The notes under the pieces: generated by a model
Seen by the model: only the letters and a program-made list of their open reading frames with translations
Told to the model about the DNA's origin: nothing
Databases searched by the model: none
Part shown: positions 50,836 to 60,683 of the stretch, in pieces
How the letters are laid out: the number at the start of each line of letters is the position of its first letter
Position numbering within the stretch: position 1 is the first letter of the stretch
Translations under genes and position numbers: made by a program
Source of the DNA: Runella rosea
GTDB lineage: Bacteria > Bacteroidota > Bacteroidia > Cytophagales > Spirosomataceae
NCBI RefSeq assembly: GCF_003325355.1
Contig: NZ_CP030850.1
Coordinates: 1,364,001 to 1,428,000 of the forward strand
DNA length: 64,000 bases
Direction: 5' to 3'

Positions 50836-51780
50836 ATGACCACCGACGATTTTGTCAGACAAAAGCGAAGCCAACTCATCAAAGCAAAGGCCACCGAGCT
50901 GGGTTTTGATTTTTGCGGCATATCGACGGCCACTTTTTTGGAAGAAGAAGCCCCGCGATTGGAGCATTGGCTCAATCAGCACCGCCACGGACAAATGCAC
51001 TACATGGCCAACCATTTTGACAAACGCCTCGACCCGCGCAAACTGGTCGAGGGCGCCAAGTCGGTCATTTCAGTTTTGCTCAACTATTACCCCGAACAGC
51101 GCCTACCCGAAGGAGAAAACGACCTAAAACTCTCTAAATACGCCTACGGAACCGATTATCATTTTGTACTAAAAGACAAAATGAAGGAGTTGGTGGCGCA
51201 GTTGCAGGAAGAAATCGGCGAAATCAACGGGCGCATTTTTGTGGATTCGGCACCCGTAATGGATAAAGTTTGGGCGGCTAAAAGTGGTTTAGGATGGGTA
51301 GGGAAACACTCCAACCTACTCAACCGCAACATGGGCAGTTTTTTCTTCATCGGTGAAATCATCTGCGACTTGGACGTCTGGCCCGACGGGCCCGTCAAAG
51401 ACTATTGCGGCACTTGCACCCGCTGCGTGGATGCCTGCCCTACCGACGCCATTGTGGAGCCGTACGTTGTTGACGGCAGCCGCTGCATCAGTTACTTTAC
51501 GATTGAACTCAAAGAGGCTATCCCTCAGGAAGTAAAGGGCACATTTGAGAACTGGATTTTTGGGTGCGATATTTGCCAAGATGTGTGTCCGTGGAATCGT
51601 TTTTCCAAACCGCACCAAACGCCCGAGTTCAATTTGCATCCCGAATTGGCCGAGTTTACCAACCGCGATTGGGAAGAAATCACGCAGGAAGTATTTCAGG
51701 AAATATTCCGCCGCTCCGCCGTCAAACGCACGAAGTTGGAAGGAATACAACGAAATGTGGCGTTTGTACGGGGAGAGTGA
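50836..51780 (+). CDS. queG: Epoxyqueuosine reductase QueG
   Basis: A 314-aa iron-sulfur enzyme starting [23 protein letters not shown]1730-type N-terminus with [20 protein letters not shown] and [19 protein letters not shown], then [20 protein letters not shown], and two [4Fe-4S] motifs, [16 protein letters not shown] and [11 protein letters not shown]. It reduces epoxyqueuosine to queuosine in tRNA with a cobalamin cofactor, in the cytoplasm. The short C-terminus lacks the HEAT-like domain seen in some homologs. The ATG at 50836 matches the family start. Confidence 0.95.
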   Translation: MTTDDFVRQKRSQLIKAKATELGFDFCGISTATFLEEEAPRLEHWLNQHRHGQMHYMANHFDKRLDPRKLVEGAKSVISVLLNYYPEQRLPEGENDLKLSKYAYGTDYHFVLKDKMKELVAQLQEEIGEINGRIFVDSAPVMDKVWAAKSGLGWVGKHSNLLNRNMGSFFFIGEIICDLDVWPDGPVKDYCGTCTRCVDACPTDAIVEPYVVDGSRCISYFTIELKEAIPQEVKGTFENWIFGCDICQDVCPWNRFSKPHQTPEFNLHPELAEFTNRDWEEITQEVFQEIFRRSAVKRTKLEGIQRNVAFVRGE

Positions 51781-51870
51781 GCGATGTTTTCAGTTCTATG
51801 GTAGGAGGCCTACCAATACCCATCACGGCTCGAGCCGCCCCGTCGCGAGACGCAAGAGACTGCCAAAAAA

Positions 51871-53175
51871 CTACTCCAACTCCGTCAACTCCAGCATTTT
51901 GGATTTCCGGGTCAGCAGATGAATGATCCCCCACGCAATCAGGTAAGTACAACCGCAAATGGTAAAGATGATGTTGTACCCGCCCGCGAGGTTTCCAGCG
52001 GCTTTGTAGGTATCCAACAGACTACCAATCAGCATCGGGAAAAGAATCCCCCCCAACGCGCCAGCCATCCCGCCGATGCCCACAATGGAACTGACGGCTT
52101 GCTTGGGAAACATGTCGGACGGTAACGTAAATACATTGGTCGCCCATGCCTGATGCAACGCCACTGCAAAACTAATTAGCCCAACCGCTACCCACACACT
52201 GGGGGCAAACTGAATAAAAATAACGGACAATTCAAGAACTGCAATCACCAAAATGACCGTTTTTCGGGCTTTGATAACGGGCCAGCCACGCTTGATGAGT
52301 TGCGACGAAAACCAGCCACCGCTGATGCTTCCTACGGTGGTAGCGGTATAAATAAGCATCAATTCCAAACTCGGTTTTTTGAGGTCAAGGTTAAAAGTAG
52401 ACGCAAAATAAGACGGCAACCAAAACAGAAAAAACCAATAAATCGGGTCAATCAAGCCCTTTCCCGTAATGTAAGCCCACGTCTGCGGAAAAGAAAACAA
52501 CTTCATCCAATTGACACTCGCTTTCTCACTGCTGTACTGTTCTTCCTTTTCCTGACCATTCACGATGTATTCGTACTCTTCCGTAGTCAGGCGTTTTTGC
52601 TTGGCTGGAATATCGTAATAGATGAGCCAAAAAATCAACCACACAAAGCCGAGCGCGCCCGTAATCCAAAAAACTTCCTGCCAACCGTAGGTCGTTAAAA
52701 TCCACGGTACAAGAATCAGGGCTACCACCACGCCCACGCTAGTCCCAGCATTGAAAAGCCCAGTAGCCAGCGCGCGTTCTTTTTTGGGAAACCATTCCGC
52801 CACCGTTTTCACCGCCGCTGGATAGTTACCTCCTTCACCCAGGCCTAATCCCACGCGGGCCACACCGAAGCCAAAGGCACTACGGGCAAGCGCGTGGAGC
52901 ATTCCCGCTACACTCCAAAACACAATGGTGATGGAGTAGCCTTGCTTCGTCCCAATTTTATCAATCAACCAACCCAATGCCAACAGCCCAATGGCATAGG
53001 CCGCCGTAAACGCCATGATGATGCGCGCGTAGTCGGTCTCTGACCACGCAAATTCTTTTTCTAAAATAGGCTTCAGCAACCCAATAATCTGCCGGTCTAA
53101 ATAGTTGATTGTGGTGGCGGTGAAGAGCAAAACCACAATAAGCCAACGGTAGTTTTTGATTTTAGGGGCGCTCAT
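51871..53175 (-). CDS. MFS transporter (ACS family, hexuronate/galactonate-type)
   Basis: A 434-aa transporter with 12 membrane segments. The anion:cation symporter signature follows the first helix: TTINYLDRQIIGLLKPILEK, then GWLIDKIGTKQGYSITIVFW and GLGLGEGGNYPAAVKTVAEW, FPKKERALATGLFN. These match the ExuT/DgoT group that imports sugar acids with protons. It is the last gene of the sugar-acid run and overlaps the aldolase gene by 4 nt. In the scheme proposed here it would import galactonate or, more likely, the 2-keto-3-deoxy acid made in the periplasm. Confidence 0.9.
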   Translation of the reverse strand: MSAPKIKNYRWLIVVLLFTATTINYLDRQIIGLLKPILEKEFAWSETDYARIIMAFTAAYAIGLLALGWLIDKIGTKQGYSITIVFWSVAGMLHALARSAFGFGVARVGLGLGEGGNYPAAVKTVAEWFPKKERALATGLFNAGTSVGVVVALILVPWILTTYGWQEVFWITGALGFVWLIFWLIYYDIPAKQKRLTTEEYEYIVNGQEKEEQYSSEKASVNWMKLFSFPQTWAYITGKGLIDPIYWFFLFWLPSYFASTFNLDLKKPSLELMLIYTATTVGSISGGWFSSQLIKRGWPVIKARKTVILVIAVLELSVIFIQFAPSVWVAVGLISFAVALHQAWATNVFTLPSDMFPKQAVSSIVGIGGMAGALGGILFPMLIGSLLDTYKAAGNLAGGYNIIFTICGCTYLIAWGIIHLLTRKSKMLELTELE

Positions 53176-53813
53176 CGGCGGGGAAGTTGTTTAATAAATT
53201 GTGAAAAATGTGTTTTGAGTTTTTGCCAATCTTTTTCTTGAATCAACTTTTTATCCAACAATTGCCCGCCCATTCCAACGCCGTCGGCACCTGCCTTGAA
53301 AAAATCGACCATATTGTCCAAACTCACGCCCCCCGTGGGCAACAATTTGAGTTGATTCAGGGGCGCTTTCAATTCTTTGATGTACGACGGACCCATTTGC
53401 GTAGCTGGAAACACCTTCACCATGCTTGCGCCTAAACTCCATGCTTTAAAAATCTCGGAAGGCGTAAACGCCCCCGGAAAGATGGGAATCTCTTTTTTGA
53501 CGCAAGCCTTGACTACTTTTTTATCCAGGATCGGCGTCACGATAAACTGCGCACCCGCTTCTAGTGCCTTCTTCAAATCGTCTTTTGTACACACCGTTCC
53601 CGCACCGATATTCAGGCCATGCTGTTCATTTTCAACGGCATACTGAATAATTTTCTCGGCGTCTGGTGTATTCATCGTGATTTCGATGGTGGTCAAACCC
53701 GCTTCCCGGTACATCGGCAAAATTTGCTTTACTTCTTCCAACGACAACCCCCGAACGATACCAACGATGGGCGCCTTGTTAAATAATTCCCACGAAAATG
53801 CAGTTTTACTCAT
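53172..53813 (-). CDS. KDPG / KDPGal aldolase (2-keto-3-deoxy-6-phospho-sugar acid aldolase)
   Basis: A 213-aa class I aldolase. Motifs: IVGIVRGLSLEEVKQILPMY, GLTTIEITMNTPDAEKII (general-base Glu), NIGAGTVCTKDDLKKALEAG, FIVTPILDKKVVKACVKKE, and the Schiff-base Lys in GASMVKVFPATQMGPSYIKE, then LLPTGGVSLDNMVDFFKAGA. It cleaves 2-keto-3-deoxy-6-phosphogluconate or -galactonate to pyruvate and glyceraldehyde 3-phosphate. With the adjacent dgoK and dgoD-like genes the galactonate version (DgoA) is more likely. It overlaps dgoK and the transporter gene by 4 nt on each side. No signal peptide. Confidence 0.93.
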   Translation of the reverse strand: MSKTAFSWELFNKAPIVGIVRGLSLEEVKQILPMYREAGLTTIEITMNTPDAEKIIQYAVENEQHGLNIGAGTVCTKDDLKKALEAGAQFIVTPILDKKVVKACVKKEIPIFPGAFTPSEIFKAWSLGASMVKVFPATQMGPSYIKELKAPLNQLKLLPTGGVSLDNMVDFFKAGADGVGMGGQLLDKKLIQEKDWQKLKTHFSQFIKQLPRR

Positions 53814-54814
53814 AATGTTTGATTGTTCAGCAATAAGGCTTGATTTTGAAAAATTTTAACCTGTCCCACCACGGTCGCTCGGTCCACCATCTCCGCCGAA
53901 ACGGTCAGCGTTCGGTCCGATAACCCCAGTTCTTCGACGGCCGCTTTGTATAATTCGTATAAATTGTTTCCGCTGCACAGCACCAATTGCCCCTCGGTTT
54001 CGGCCAGCAGGTCGTGAATCTCCGATCCAATCAACAACCCGCTCAAATACAAGCCGTTTTCTTTTTTAGTCCATTTTTGAAAAAGTTGATTGGTTCGGAC
54101 CCTGAAAAGATTCCGAAGCACGCCACGCGCGCCAGACTCGCGCACGCCCATTTTAAACGCATCTATTTCTAGCACTGATAGCTCAAGGCTCGCTTTTTCT
54201 ACCGATTCTTTCAGGATACTGTGATGAGAAATCATGCTGAATACCTCGCCCGTCATGTAGGTTTGAAAATCAATCAGGCGATTGTTTTGGACATACAAGT
54301 GTTTAGAGTGCGTTCCTGGCAAAATTAAAATATACCGTTGATTTTCAGACAAATGCAACAATTCCGCCAACCCAACCAACTGTGTTTCTTCGCCGCGCAT
54401 CACGTCGTGCTCACTCCGAATTCCCGAAATGAGCAGAATATCGTGGGGCAAATAGGCGTCGGCTTCTAGGCGATGAACCGCCGTTTGCGCCCCATCCACG
54501 TCATACGGTAAGGTGGCGTATGGCACCTCGTACATTCCGATGGAAGACGATGCCATTCCCGAAATAACAATTTCAATCCCGTCCAATTCGACCTTAGACT
54601 GCTGGGCCAATACGACAAGTTGTTCTTTTAAACGTTGAATAAAAAACGATTTCTTAGTCTCAAATTCTCCTTTTGTTGCTTTCCATGCATCAAATGTACT
54701 TGCCACTCCTTCCGAAGAAAGTACTTCACTGATTACTTTATTTTCGACGGTTTCAATCAACCGCAACCGGAACGAGGTGGTCCCCCAATCGCACCCTATC
54801 AAGTAGTTTTTCAT
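53810..54814 (-). CDS. dgoK: 2-keto-3-deoxygalactonokinase
   Basis: A 334-aa kinase of the DgoK family: IGCDWGTTSFRLRLIETVEN (phosphate loop), VISGMASSSIGMYEVPYATL, LISGIRSEHDVMRGEETQLV, RYILILPGTHSKHLYVQNNR, FQTYMTGEVFSMISHHSIL, and near the end VLCSGNNLYELYKAAVEEL. It phosphorylates 2-keto-3-deoxygalactonate with ATP in the cytoplasm, giving the aldolase substrate. The stop overlaps the aldolase start by 4 nt (ATGA), and the upstream PQQ-dehydrogenase gene ends 24 bp before its start. Confidence 0.93.
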   Translation of the reverse strand: MKNYLIGCDWGTTSFRLRLIETVENKVISEVLSSEGVASTFDAWKATKGEFETKKSFFIQRLKEQLVVLAQQSKVELDGIEIVISGMASSSIGMYEVPYATLPYDVDGAQTAVHRLEADAYLPHDILLISGIRSEHDVMRGEETQLVGLAELLHLSENQRYILILPGTHSKHLYVQNNRLIDFQTYMTGEVFSMISHHSILKESVEKASLELSVLEIDAFKMGVRESGARGVLRNLFRVRTNQLFQKWTKKENGLYLSGLLIGSEIHDLLAETEGQLVLCSGNNLYELYKAAVEELGLSDRTLTVSAEMVDRATVVGQVKIFQNQALLLNNQTL

Positions 54815-54838
54815 CCTTTCGATGTTACATTTAATGAA

Positions 54839-57064
54839 CTAAGGCAAGGCAAACGCTACGTATTTACCGCCGGGCTTTAAGTCGTACCGGGTTCCTCCAG
54901 CCGCGATGGCAATGTATTGTTTTCCCTTAACCTTATACGTAATCGGCGTGGCAAAGCCGCCCGCTGGCAATGTATATTCCCACACCACTTTTCCCGTTTT
55001 TGTATCAAAAGCCCGCAGTTTTTCATCGTAAGTGGCGGCGATAAAAAGCAGACCACCCGCCGTTACGAGGGGACCACCGTGGTTTTCGGTACCTGTGGTC
55101 GGAATGCCTTTTTTGGCCAATTCGGGGTATTCTCCCAACGGAACCTTCCAAAGATATTCTCCCGTGTTCAAATCTACGGCATTCAGCGTACCCCAGGGCG
55201 GTTTGATGGCGGGGTAATTGTTGGCATCTCTAAACTGACGAAAGCCCTTATTTTGGTACAAGGGCGTATACGGAAAATCCCGCCCTGTTTTGGTCTCAAT
55301 CGTCGTTACCCGATGAATTTCATCGGCCTTCGTGGGGGTTTCTGTTTTCAGTAAAAAGTGAACAATAGCTTCCCGGTCGGGCTTGGAAATGTGCTGAAAA
55401 GACGGCATTCTGCCCCGACCCGTTTCGAGGAGCGTACTGATTTGTTGACGGGTAAGTTTTTTGCCCACATCCTGCAAATTTGGATACGCCTGCGTACTCA
55501 CCACGGCGACATTTTTCGCATCTATTGCGTGACAAACTGCGCAGTTGGCAGTAAATAATTTTTCACCTTTGGTCAATGCTACCGAGTTCTTGGGGGAATG
55601 GGTAGCCTGCATTTTCAACAACCAAAGCATATTATTGGCGTTGACGTACATGATTCCGTTGGGGTCAACCGCACTGCCTCCCCACTCAGCACCGCCACCG
55701 ATGCCGTAATAAAGGGTTTCAGTCGTGCTCGGCGGAAGGTTTTTCAGCCCTCCCCTACTTTTTTCAAAAACTGACTGCGCATACGCCGCCGATGCTGGCG
55801 AAATATCGGTTAAATCTGCTTTGGTAAACGTCTGATTAGCAAAAGGCGCAGGTTTTACGGGCACGGGTTGGGTCGGCCACGGGGCTTCGCCAGGCAGCGC
55901 CGCTACTTTTGGCACGGGTACTTCTTTGACGGGAAACAGTGGTTTGCCAGTGTCACGGTCAAAGACAAAAATAAGGCCATCTTTTGTGGCCTGCGCTACG
56001 GCATCCACCTTGCGGGGCCGACCATCGGGGCCTTTGTGCATCACCGTAATCAGGTTGGGCGGACAGGGAATATCGCGGTCCCACAAATCATGGTGAACGG
56101 TCTGAAAATGCCAGATACGTTTGCCCGTTTCGGCATTGAGGGCAATAACGCAATTGGCAAACAGATTGGTGCCTTTGCGCGCGCCGCCGTAAAAATCAAC
56201 CGAAGGCGAACCCGTTCCCAGAAACACGGTGCCGCGTTTTTCGTCCAAGACCATGCCCGCCCAGCAGTTGGCCCCGCCCAATTTTTTATACGAATCTTTC
56301 GACCAAGTTTCATAGCCATATTCTCCCGGCAGCGGAATGGTCCGGAATACCCACGCCAATTTGCCAGTGCGCACATCAAACGCACGAATGTTGCCGGGGA
56401 GTGCGTCACCGCCTTCCGAAACCGACGAACCCATGATGAGCAAATTTTTAAAGATGACACCGGGCGTTGTGGAACGAATGTTGAAATTATTGACGTCGTA
56501 GCCCAGCGTTTGCGGGTCGCCAAGCCCAGCGTGCAGGTCAACTAAACCATTTTCACCGAAATTGGCAATTAACTCTCCCGTCAAAGCATTGACTGACAGT
56601 AGCTTAGCCCCGATGGAATATAAAATCCTTTTATCAGCGCCCTCTTCCCAGTACACTACTCCTCTGACGGGGTGAAAACTCGGTTTCACGTCTGGGTTGG
56701 AAAAAGGGTCATATTTCCACAATTCTTTGCCCGTAGCGGCATCGGCAGCAAACAATTTCAAGCGCGGGGTAGTCCCGTAAAGAATACCATTGACAACAAT
56801 CGGCTGACACTGAATGTCGTTACCTTTCCCGTCGGGATTGTTGTTTTCTCCCGTATCGTATGACCACGCCAGTTGCAATTTATTGACATTTCCTGCATTT
56901 ATTTGGGTCAACTCAGCGTACCTACTTCCCGCGCTGTTGCCTCCGTATTTGGGCCAGTCGGTGTTGTTTTCTGAGTCATTTTTATCTCTGTTTTGAAACG
57001 CCACCCCACACATCAATACGGCAAAAATACCGCCTAAAAGAGGGTTCTGGTAACTTTTATTCAT
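54839..57064 (-). CDS. PQQ-dependent sugar dehydrogenase with nested cytochrome c domain
   Basis: A 741-aa exported quinoprotein; N-terminal hydrophobic segment ~8-24 (PLLGGIFAVLMCGVAF). Beta-propeller blades carry PQQ-type W motifs (DAATGKELWKYDPF, DVRTGKLAWVFRTI, NAETGKRIWHFQTV). A mono-haem site Cys508-Ala-Val-Cys511-His512 begins a ~70-residue cytochrome c (MPSFQHISKPDREAIVHFLL) inserted before the last blades, which resume at GRDFPYTPLYQNKGFRQF and end FATPITYKVKGKQYIAI. This is the membrane-type glucose dehydrogenase-like family. It oxidises aldoses to lactones in the periplasm and passes electrons to its own haem. With galactonate genes around it, galactose is a plausible substrate. 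Confidence 0.9.
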   Translation of the reverse strand: MNKSYQNPLLGGIFAVLMCGVAFQNRDKNDSENNTDWPKYGGNSAGSRYAELTQINAGNVNKLQLAWSYDTGENNNPDGKGNDIQCQPIVVNGILYGTTPRLKLFAADAATGKELWKYDPFSNPDVKPSFHPVRGVVYWEEGADKRILYSIGAKLLSVNALTGELIANFGENGLVDLHAGLGDPQTLGYDVNNFNIRSTTPGVIFKNLLIMGSSVSEGGDALPGNIRAFDVRTGKLAWVFRTIPLPGEYGYETWSKDSYKKLGGANCWAGMVLDEKRGTVFLGTGSPSVDFYGGARKGTNLFANCVIALNAETGKRIWHFQTVHHDLWDRDIPCPPNLITVMHKGPDGRPRKVDAVAQATKDGLIFVFDRDTGKPLFPVKEVPVPKVAALPGEAPWPTQPVPVKPAPFANQTFTKADLTDISPASAAYAQSVFEKSRGGLKNLPPSTTETLYYGIGGGAEWGGSAVDPNGIMYVNANNMLWLLKMQATHSPKNSVALTKGEKLFTANCAVCHAIDAKNVAVVSTQAYPNLQDVGKKLTRQQISTLLETGRGRMPSFQHISKPDREAIVHFLLKTETPTKADEIHRVTTIETKTGRDFPYTPLYQNKGFRQFRDANNYPAIKPPWGTLNAVDLNTGEYLWKVPLGEYPELAKKGIPTTGTENHGGPLVTAGGLLFIAATYDEKLRAFDTKTGKVVWEYTLPAGGFATPITYKVKGKQYIAIAAGGTRYDLKPGGKYVAFALP

Positions 57065-57100
57065 AGTCTACAGCCGCTGATAGTACAAATTAGACAAGTT

Positions 57101-58081
57101 TTATTTTGGCGTTTCTACTTTAAATTCATACGTAATTTTCCAATGAATTTCTTCCTGCGGCTTTACCGATAGCTTGATGTAAGGCTCTGGGCATGAAGTG
57201 GTATGACATGCCCAAAACACAAATTTCTCCAAGGGCTTATCGCCTTTGATTCGGACGCTCGCGCCCGTTTTGAGGTTTTGAATAAGCATCGAATAGTCGT
57301 TGGACGTAGCACCAAAACCCTGCAAACCAGCGCTAAACACAAACTCGCCCGATTCTATCAGCCGTGAATAGGTAATGGCTTTATTTCCCGCTTTGGCAAT
57401 CATGCCAAAATTGCGGCCTTCGGCGCTTACCTCAAACGGAAAAGTCGTTTTGATATTGGGCCCCGTCGGCTCATTGTCAATCATGAAAAAATTATGGTTG
57501 TAGGTTTGGGTTTCGATGGGCTTTGTCCCCGTATTTTTCAGACTGTGTTCCAACACCAACTCAGGTTTTCCCTTGGTCAACCGAACGGTTTTACGGTACA
57601 CATACCCGTAGCCAGCAGCGTCTGTCAGCTCATGCGTAAATTCTACTTTGTCCTTAAATGGTTTCACCGTCCATTCCCCCTCGTTTTTAAGGGTGTAGGG
57701 CGTCATAAAAGAATAGGGTTTGGCATCGGGTTTGATGAGTGTTCCCACGCCGATTTTTAGAAATTCACCACCAATGGGTGCTTCGTTCATCCCTACGGCC
57801 ACAAATTCTTCCACGGGTCCCGCAATGGCATCGTGTAGTTTAGGATCATAAGGTGCGGGATTCCATATGCCAAAATACGAATGGCCTTTATAGTCCAGAC
57901 GCGGCATCACGCCCGACCAATCAAACCGGGTTCCCTGATAATACCCCCGCTGGGCATCGGGCAGGTATAACTCCGCTTCAATCAGCCCATTGGTGATTTT
58001 GGCCGTAGGAAAATCTGCGGAGGTAATAAACCCTCCGCAGACACTCATACTCAACGCAATAGCAACAATTTTCTTTTTCAT
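57101..58081 (-). CDS. Exported aldose-epimerase-fold-like protein
   Basis: A 326-aa protein starting MKKKIVAIALSMSVCGGFIT, with a signal peptide. The mature part is beta-sandwich-like: TNGLIEAELYLPDAQRGYYQ, GTRFDWSGVMPRLDYKGH, KVEFTHELTDAAGYGYVYRK, LVLEHSLKNTGTKPIETQTY, NHNFFMIDNEPTGPNIK. The -YNHNFF- element resembles the His-bearing site of galactose mutarotase-like folds, so it may be a periplasmic mutarotase-like protein or carbohydrate binder. It is 7 bp from the dgoD-like start codon and 36 bp from the PQQ-dehydrogenase gene, so it belongs to this operon. Function inferred from fold and context only. Confidence 0.65.
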   Translation of the reverse strand: MKKKIVAIALSMSVCGGFITSADFPTAKITNGLIEAELYLPDAQRGYYQGTRFDWSGVMPRLDYKGHSYFGIWNPAPYDPKLHDAIAGPVEEFVAVGMNEAPIGGEFLKIGVGTLIKPDAKPYSFMTPYTLKNEGEWTVKPFKDKVEFTHELTDAAGYGYVYRKTVRLTKGKPELVLEHSLKNTGTKPIETQTYNHNFFMIDNEPTGPNIKTTFPFEVSAEGRNFGMIAKAGNKAITYSRLIESGEFVFSAGLQGFGATSNDYSMLIQNLKTGASVRIKGDKPLEKFVFWACHTTSCPEPYIKLSVKPQEEIHWKITYEFKVETPK

Positions 58082-58088
58082 CTTATGA

Positions 58089-59336
58089 TTACCAGTCAGT
58101 GACAGAACCGTCGAGGGCATTATATGTTTCGGGGTTTTTCCAATCGTGGCCGATTTTATCCTTCATTTTTTCTTCGTCCAATTCGATGCCCAAACCTGGG
58201 CCTTTCGGAACCAAAACGGTGCCATCTTTTTCCAGCACAAAAGGTTTTTTCAAATAACCTTCTCCCAATGAGACCTGCTCCTGAACCAAAAAATTGGGGA
58301 CACTGGCCGCCAATGCTAACCCCACGGCCAGCGAAATAGGGCCCATTGGGTTGTGCGGGGCAATAGGGACATAATACGCCTCGGCCATCCCCGCAATGAT
58401 GCGTCCTTCGGTAATGCCACCAGCGTGACATAAATCGGGCTGAATGATGCTCGCCGCGCCTTTTTCAAGAATTTCCCGAAAACCCCATTTGGTAAAAATC
58501 CGCTCGCCAGTCGCAATCGGCAAGTGCGTCCCCCGGGCTATATCCACCATCGTATCCACGTTTTGCGCCTGACAAGGCTCTTCAATAAACATGGGTTGAT
58601 ACTGTTCCAACTCCTTGATGAGTACCTTGGCGGTTTGGGGTGAAATGGCCCCATGAAAATCAATCGCAATATCCATATCTGGCCCACCAGCCTGCCGCAG
58701 CGAGGCAAAATTATCGGCAGCGTATTTAATAAATTTCGGATTTTCGACGATGTTGGCGGGGTTGATTTTCGCCACTCCCGTTTTGATGACCGTGTAGCCT
58801 TCGGCCTTTCTTTTTTTCATGTCTTCGGCGTTGGCGGCACGGCCATAGATACGCACCCGGTCACGGGTGGGGCCGCCCAACAATTCATACACGGGTACGT
58901 TCAAAAGTTTCCCTTTAATATCCCACAACGCATGGTCTATCCCACTCAGCGCACTGGTGAGAATCGGGCCGCCTCGGTAAAAAGCGTGGCGATAAATGGC
59001 TTGCCAGTGGTGCACTACTGCCCGTGGGTCTTTACCAATCAGATACGGTTCTACTTCTTTGATGGCGGTCTGTACCGTAAGCGCCCGGCCTTCAAGCAGG
59101 GGCTCACCCAAGCCTACAATGCCTACGTCGGTATGGATTTTGAGAAAAATCCACCGGGGTTTTACCAAAAAAGTTTCGAGCTTAGTAATCTTTACCTGCC
59201 CATAGTCTCTGAAAAGCCCTGGGGCACTCGCGTATGACGTTTGTGGCAAGGTCATGGTTCCCATTCCTGCCACGCCCAATACCGACTGTATGGCACTGCG
59301 ACGAGAGATACCCGTCTTTTTTGAAGGTGATTTCAT
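58089..59336 (-). CDS. Tat-exported D-galactonate dehydratase-like enolase-superfamily enzyme
   Basis: A 415-aa protein with a twin-arginine leader (TGISRRSAIQSVLGVAGMGT). The body starts YGQVKITKLETFLVKPRW and matches DgoD: RHAFYRGGPILTSALSGIDH, LWDIKGKLLNVPVYELLGG, metal ligands Asp226 (AIDFHG, with His228), Glu252 (FIEEP) and Glu278 (ATGERI), then Asp301 (QPDLCHAGG) and catalytic His328 (APHNPMGP). DgoD dehydrates D-galactonate to 2-keto-3-deoxygalactonate. The E. coli enzyme is cytoplasmic; the leader here predicts a periplasmic one. Runs with dgoK and aldolase downstream. Confidence 0.9.
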   Translation of the reverse strand: MKSPSKKTGISRRSAIQSVLGVAGMGTMTLPQTSYASAPGLFRDYGQVKITKLETFLVKPRWIFLKIHTDVGIVGLGEPLLEGRALTVQTAIKEVEPYLIGKDPRAVVHHWQAIYRHAFYRGGPILTSALSGIDHALWDIKGKLLNVPVYELLGGPTRDRVRIYGRAANAEDMKKRKAEGYTVIKTGVAKINPANIVENPKFIKYAADNFASLRQAGGPDMDIAIDFHGAISPQTAKVLIKELEQYQPMFIEEPCQAQNVDTMVDIARGTHLPIATGERIFTKWGFREILEKGAASIIQPDLCHAGGITEGRIIAGMAEAYYVPIAPHNPMGPISLAVGLALAASVPNFLVQEQVSLGEGYLKKPFVLEKDGTVLVPKGPGLGIELDEEKMKDKIGHDWKNPETYNALDGSVTDW

Positions 59337-59386
59337 TTTAAAAAGGATAGAGGTTTAGTGTAAACAGTGTGAATTCTCATTTCATT

Positions 59387-60628
59387 TTACCAGTTATGAA
59401 TTGAGCCGTCAGGCGCTTTCAAAATGGGATGCGGGAACTTGGTTTTTTCTTTTACTTCCATCACAAACGTGGCTTTTTTCGGGTCAAACTTCACACCCAA
59501 ACCTGGGCTGTCGTTGAGGTACAGTTTACCATTTTTGAAGTTGACAAAATCTTCGTTGAAATACGGCGGGCGCTCTGGTTCGCCGCCACCGAGTTCCATC
59601 AGACAACGCGCTGGACTACTCGATCCCAGCACATGAACGAGTGTGGCCGTGGCCAACGGGCCCGTAAAATGCGGAATCATGCCCACATAGTGGGTTTCGC
59701 ACATCGACGCTATCTTCTTAAATTCACTGATACCACCTGTGTTGGGTAGGGTAAAGCGGGTATAGTCAATCTGCCGATTTTCAATCAGTTCATTGGTATC
59801 CCAACGGTCGCCGAATTGTTCTCCCACCGCAATCGGCACTTTGGTCATAGCGCGTACGGTTTTATACACCCCTGGATTTTCGGAGCGCACGATGTCTTCT
59901 ACGAAATACGGTTCGAGGTTTTCCAAGGCCGTACAAATCTTCAAACCGTCGGTCATGTCAAAACGGGTATGCAGGTCAATGGCCCACTTACCGCCCCCAC
60001 CCACGGCCGCGTCTATTCGTTTGCAGATGTCAATGGTTTTCTTGACGTTATCGTAAAAATCAAAAGGCTCAGTACCGTTTCCGCCCGTGGGGCCAATCCG
60101 ATACGCCCGCAGCCCCGCCGCGATACAGTCCTGCGCTCTGCCTTCTTCCGTTGTGGCTTTGGAGGCCCGAAACCCTGTTGCATAACATTCGACGAAATCG
60201 CGGGTAGCGCCGCCCAGTAGTTCATAAACGGGCACGTTCAGAGCCTTGCCTTTAATATCCCAAAGGGCCATTTCCAACGCGCCCAGTCCGTGGAGTTTTT
60301 CGCGGCCCGGCGGATAAAACATGCCACGATAAATGTACTGCCAGAGGTGCTCAATACGGAACGGGTCTTCGCCAATCAGCATCTGAGCGCATTGCTCAAT
60401 CATGTCTTTTGAGCCGCCTTCGCCAATGCCGATGATGCCGCCGTCGGTTTCTATTTCAACAATGCCCCGGGCTTGATTAAAAAGGGGTTTGTTGTAGCCG
60501 GGCGCTGCGTAGTAGCGAATCTTGGTGATTTTTAGTTTGGAAGCGGCCTCTGCTTTGTACAAGGGCAACCCAACCGCCAGCGCGGTTGAGCCCAAAACCG
60601 CTGTTTTTAGGAAGTTTCGTCGTTGCAT
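59387..60628 (-). CDS. Tat-exported enolase-superfamily (mandelate racemase/muconate lactonizing type) enzyme
   Basis: A 413-aa protein with a textbook Tat motif QRRNFLK and leader to ~AEAA (28). Barrel and cap motifs: GLGALEMALWDIKGKALNVP, Asp218 in WAIDLHTRFD, Glu244 in YFVEDIVRSE, Glu270 in PIAVGEQFGD, and His320 in VGMIPHFTGP. These are the metal and base positions of MR-subgroup sugar-acid dehydratases. The substrate is not clear; it differs from galactonate dehydratase in its insertions. It lies 50 bp upstream of the dgoD-like gene in the same direction, so another hexonate or hexuronate is plausible. Confidence 0.88.
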   Translation of the reverse strand: MQRRNFLKTAVLGSTALAVGLPLYKAEAASKLKITKIRYYAAPGYNKPLFNQARGIVEIETDGGIIGIGEGGSKDMIEQCAQMLIGEDPFRIEHLWQYIYRGMFYPPGREKLHGLGALEMALWDIKGKALNVPVYELLGGATRDFVECYATGFRASKATTEEGRAQDCIAAGLRAYRIGPTGGNGTEPFDFYDNVKKTIDICKRIDAAVGGGGKWAIDLHTRFDMTDGLKICTALENLEPYFVEDIVRSENPGVYKTVRAMTKVPIAVGEQFGDRWDTNELIENRQIDYTRFTLPNTGGISEFKKIASMCETHYVGMIPHFTGPLATATLVHVLGSSSPARCLMELGGGEPERPPYFNEDFVNFKNGKLYLNDSPGLGVKFDPKKATFVMEVKEKTKFPHPILKAPDGSIHNW

Positions 60629-60683
60629 TTTTTAAGGTTAAGGGCGGTTTTTCGCCGAGGTTAAACGTTAAAACAAAATAGTG

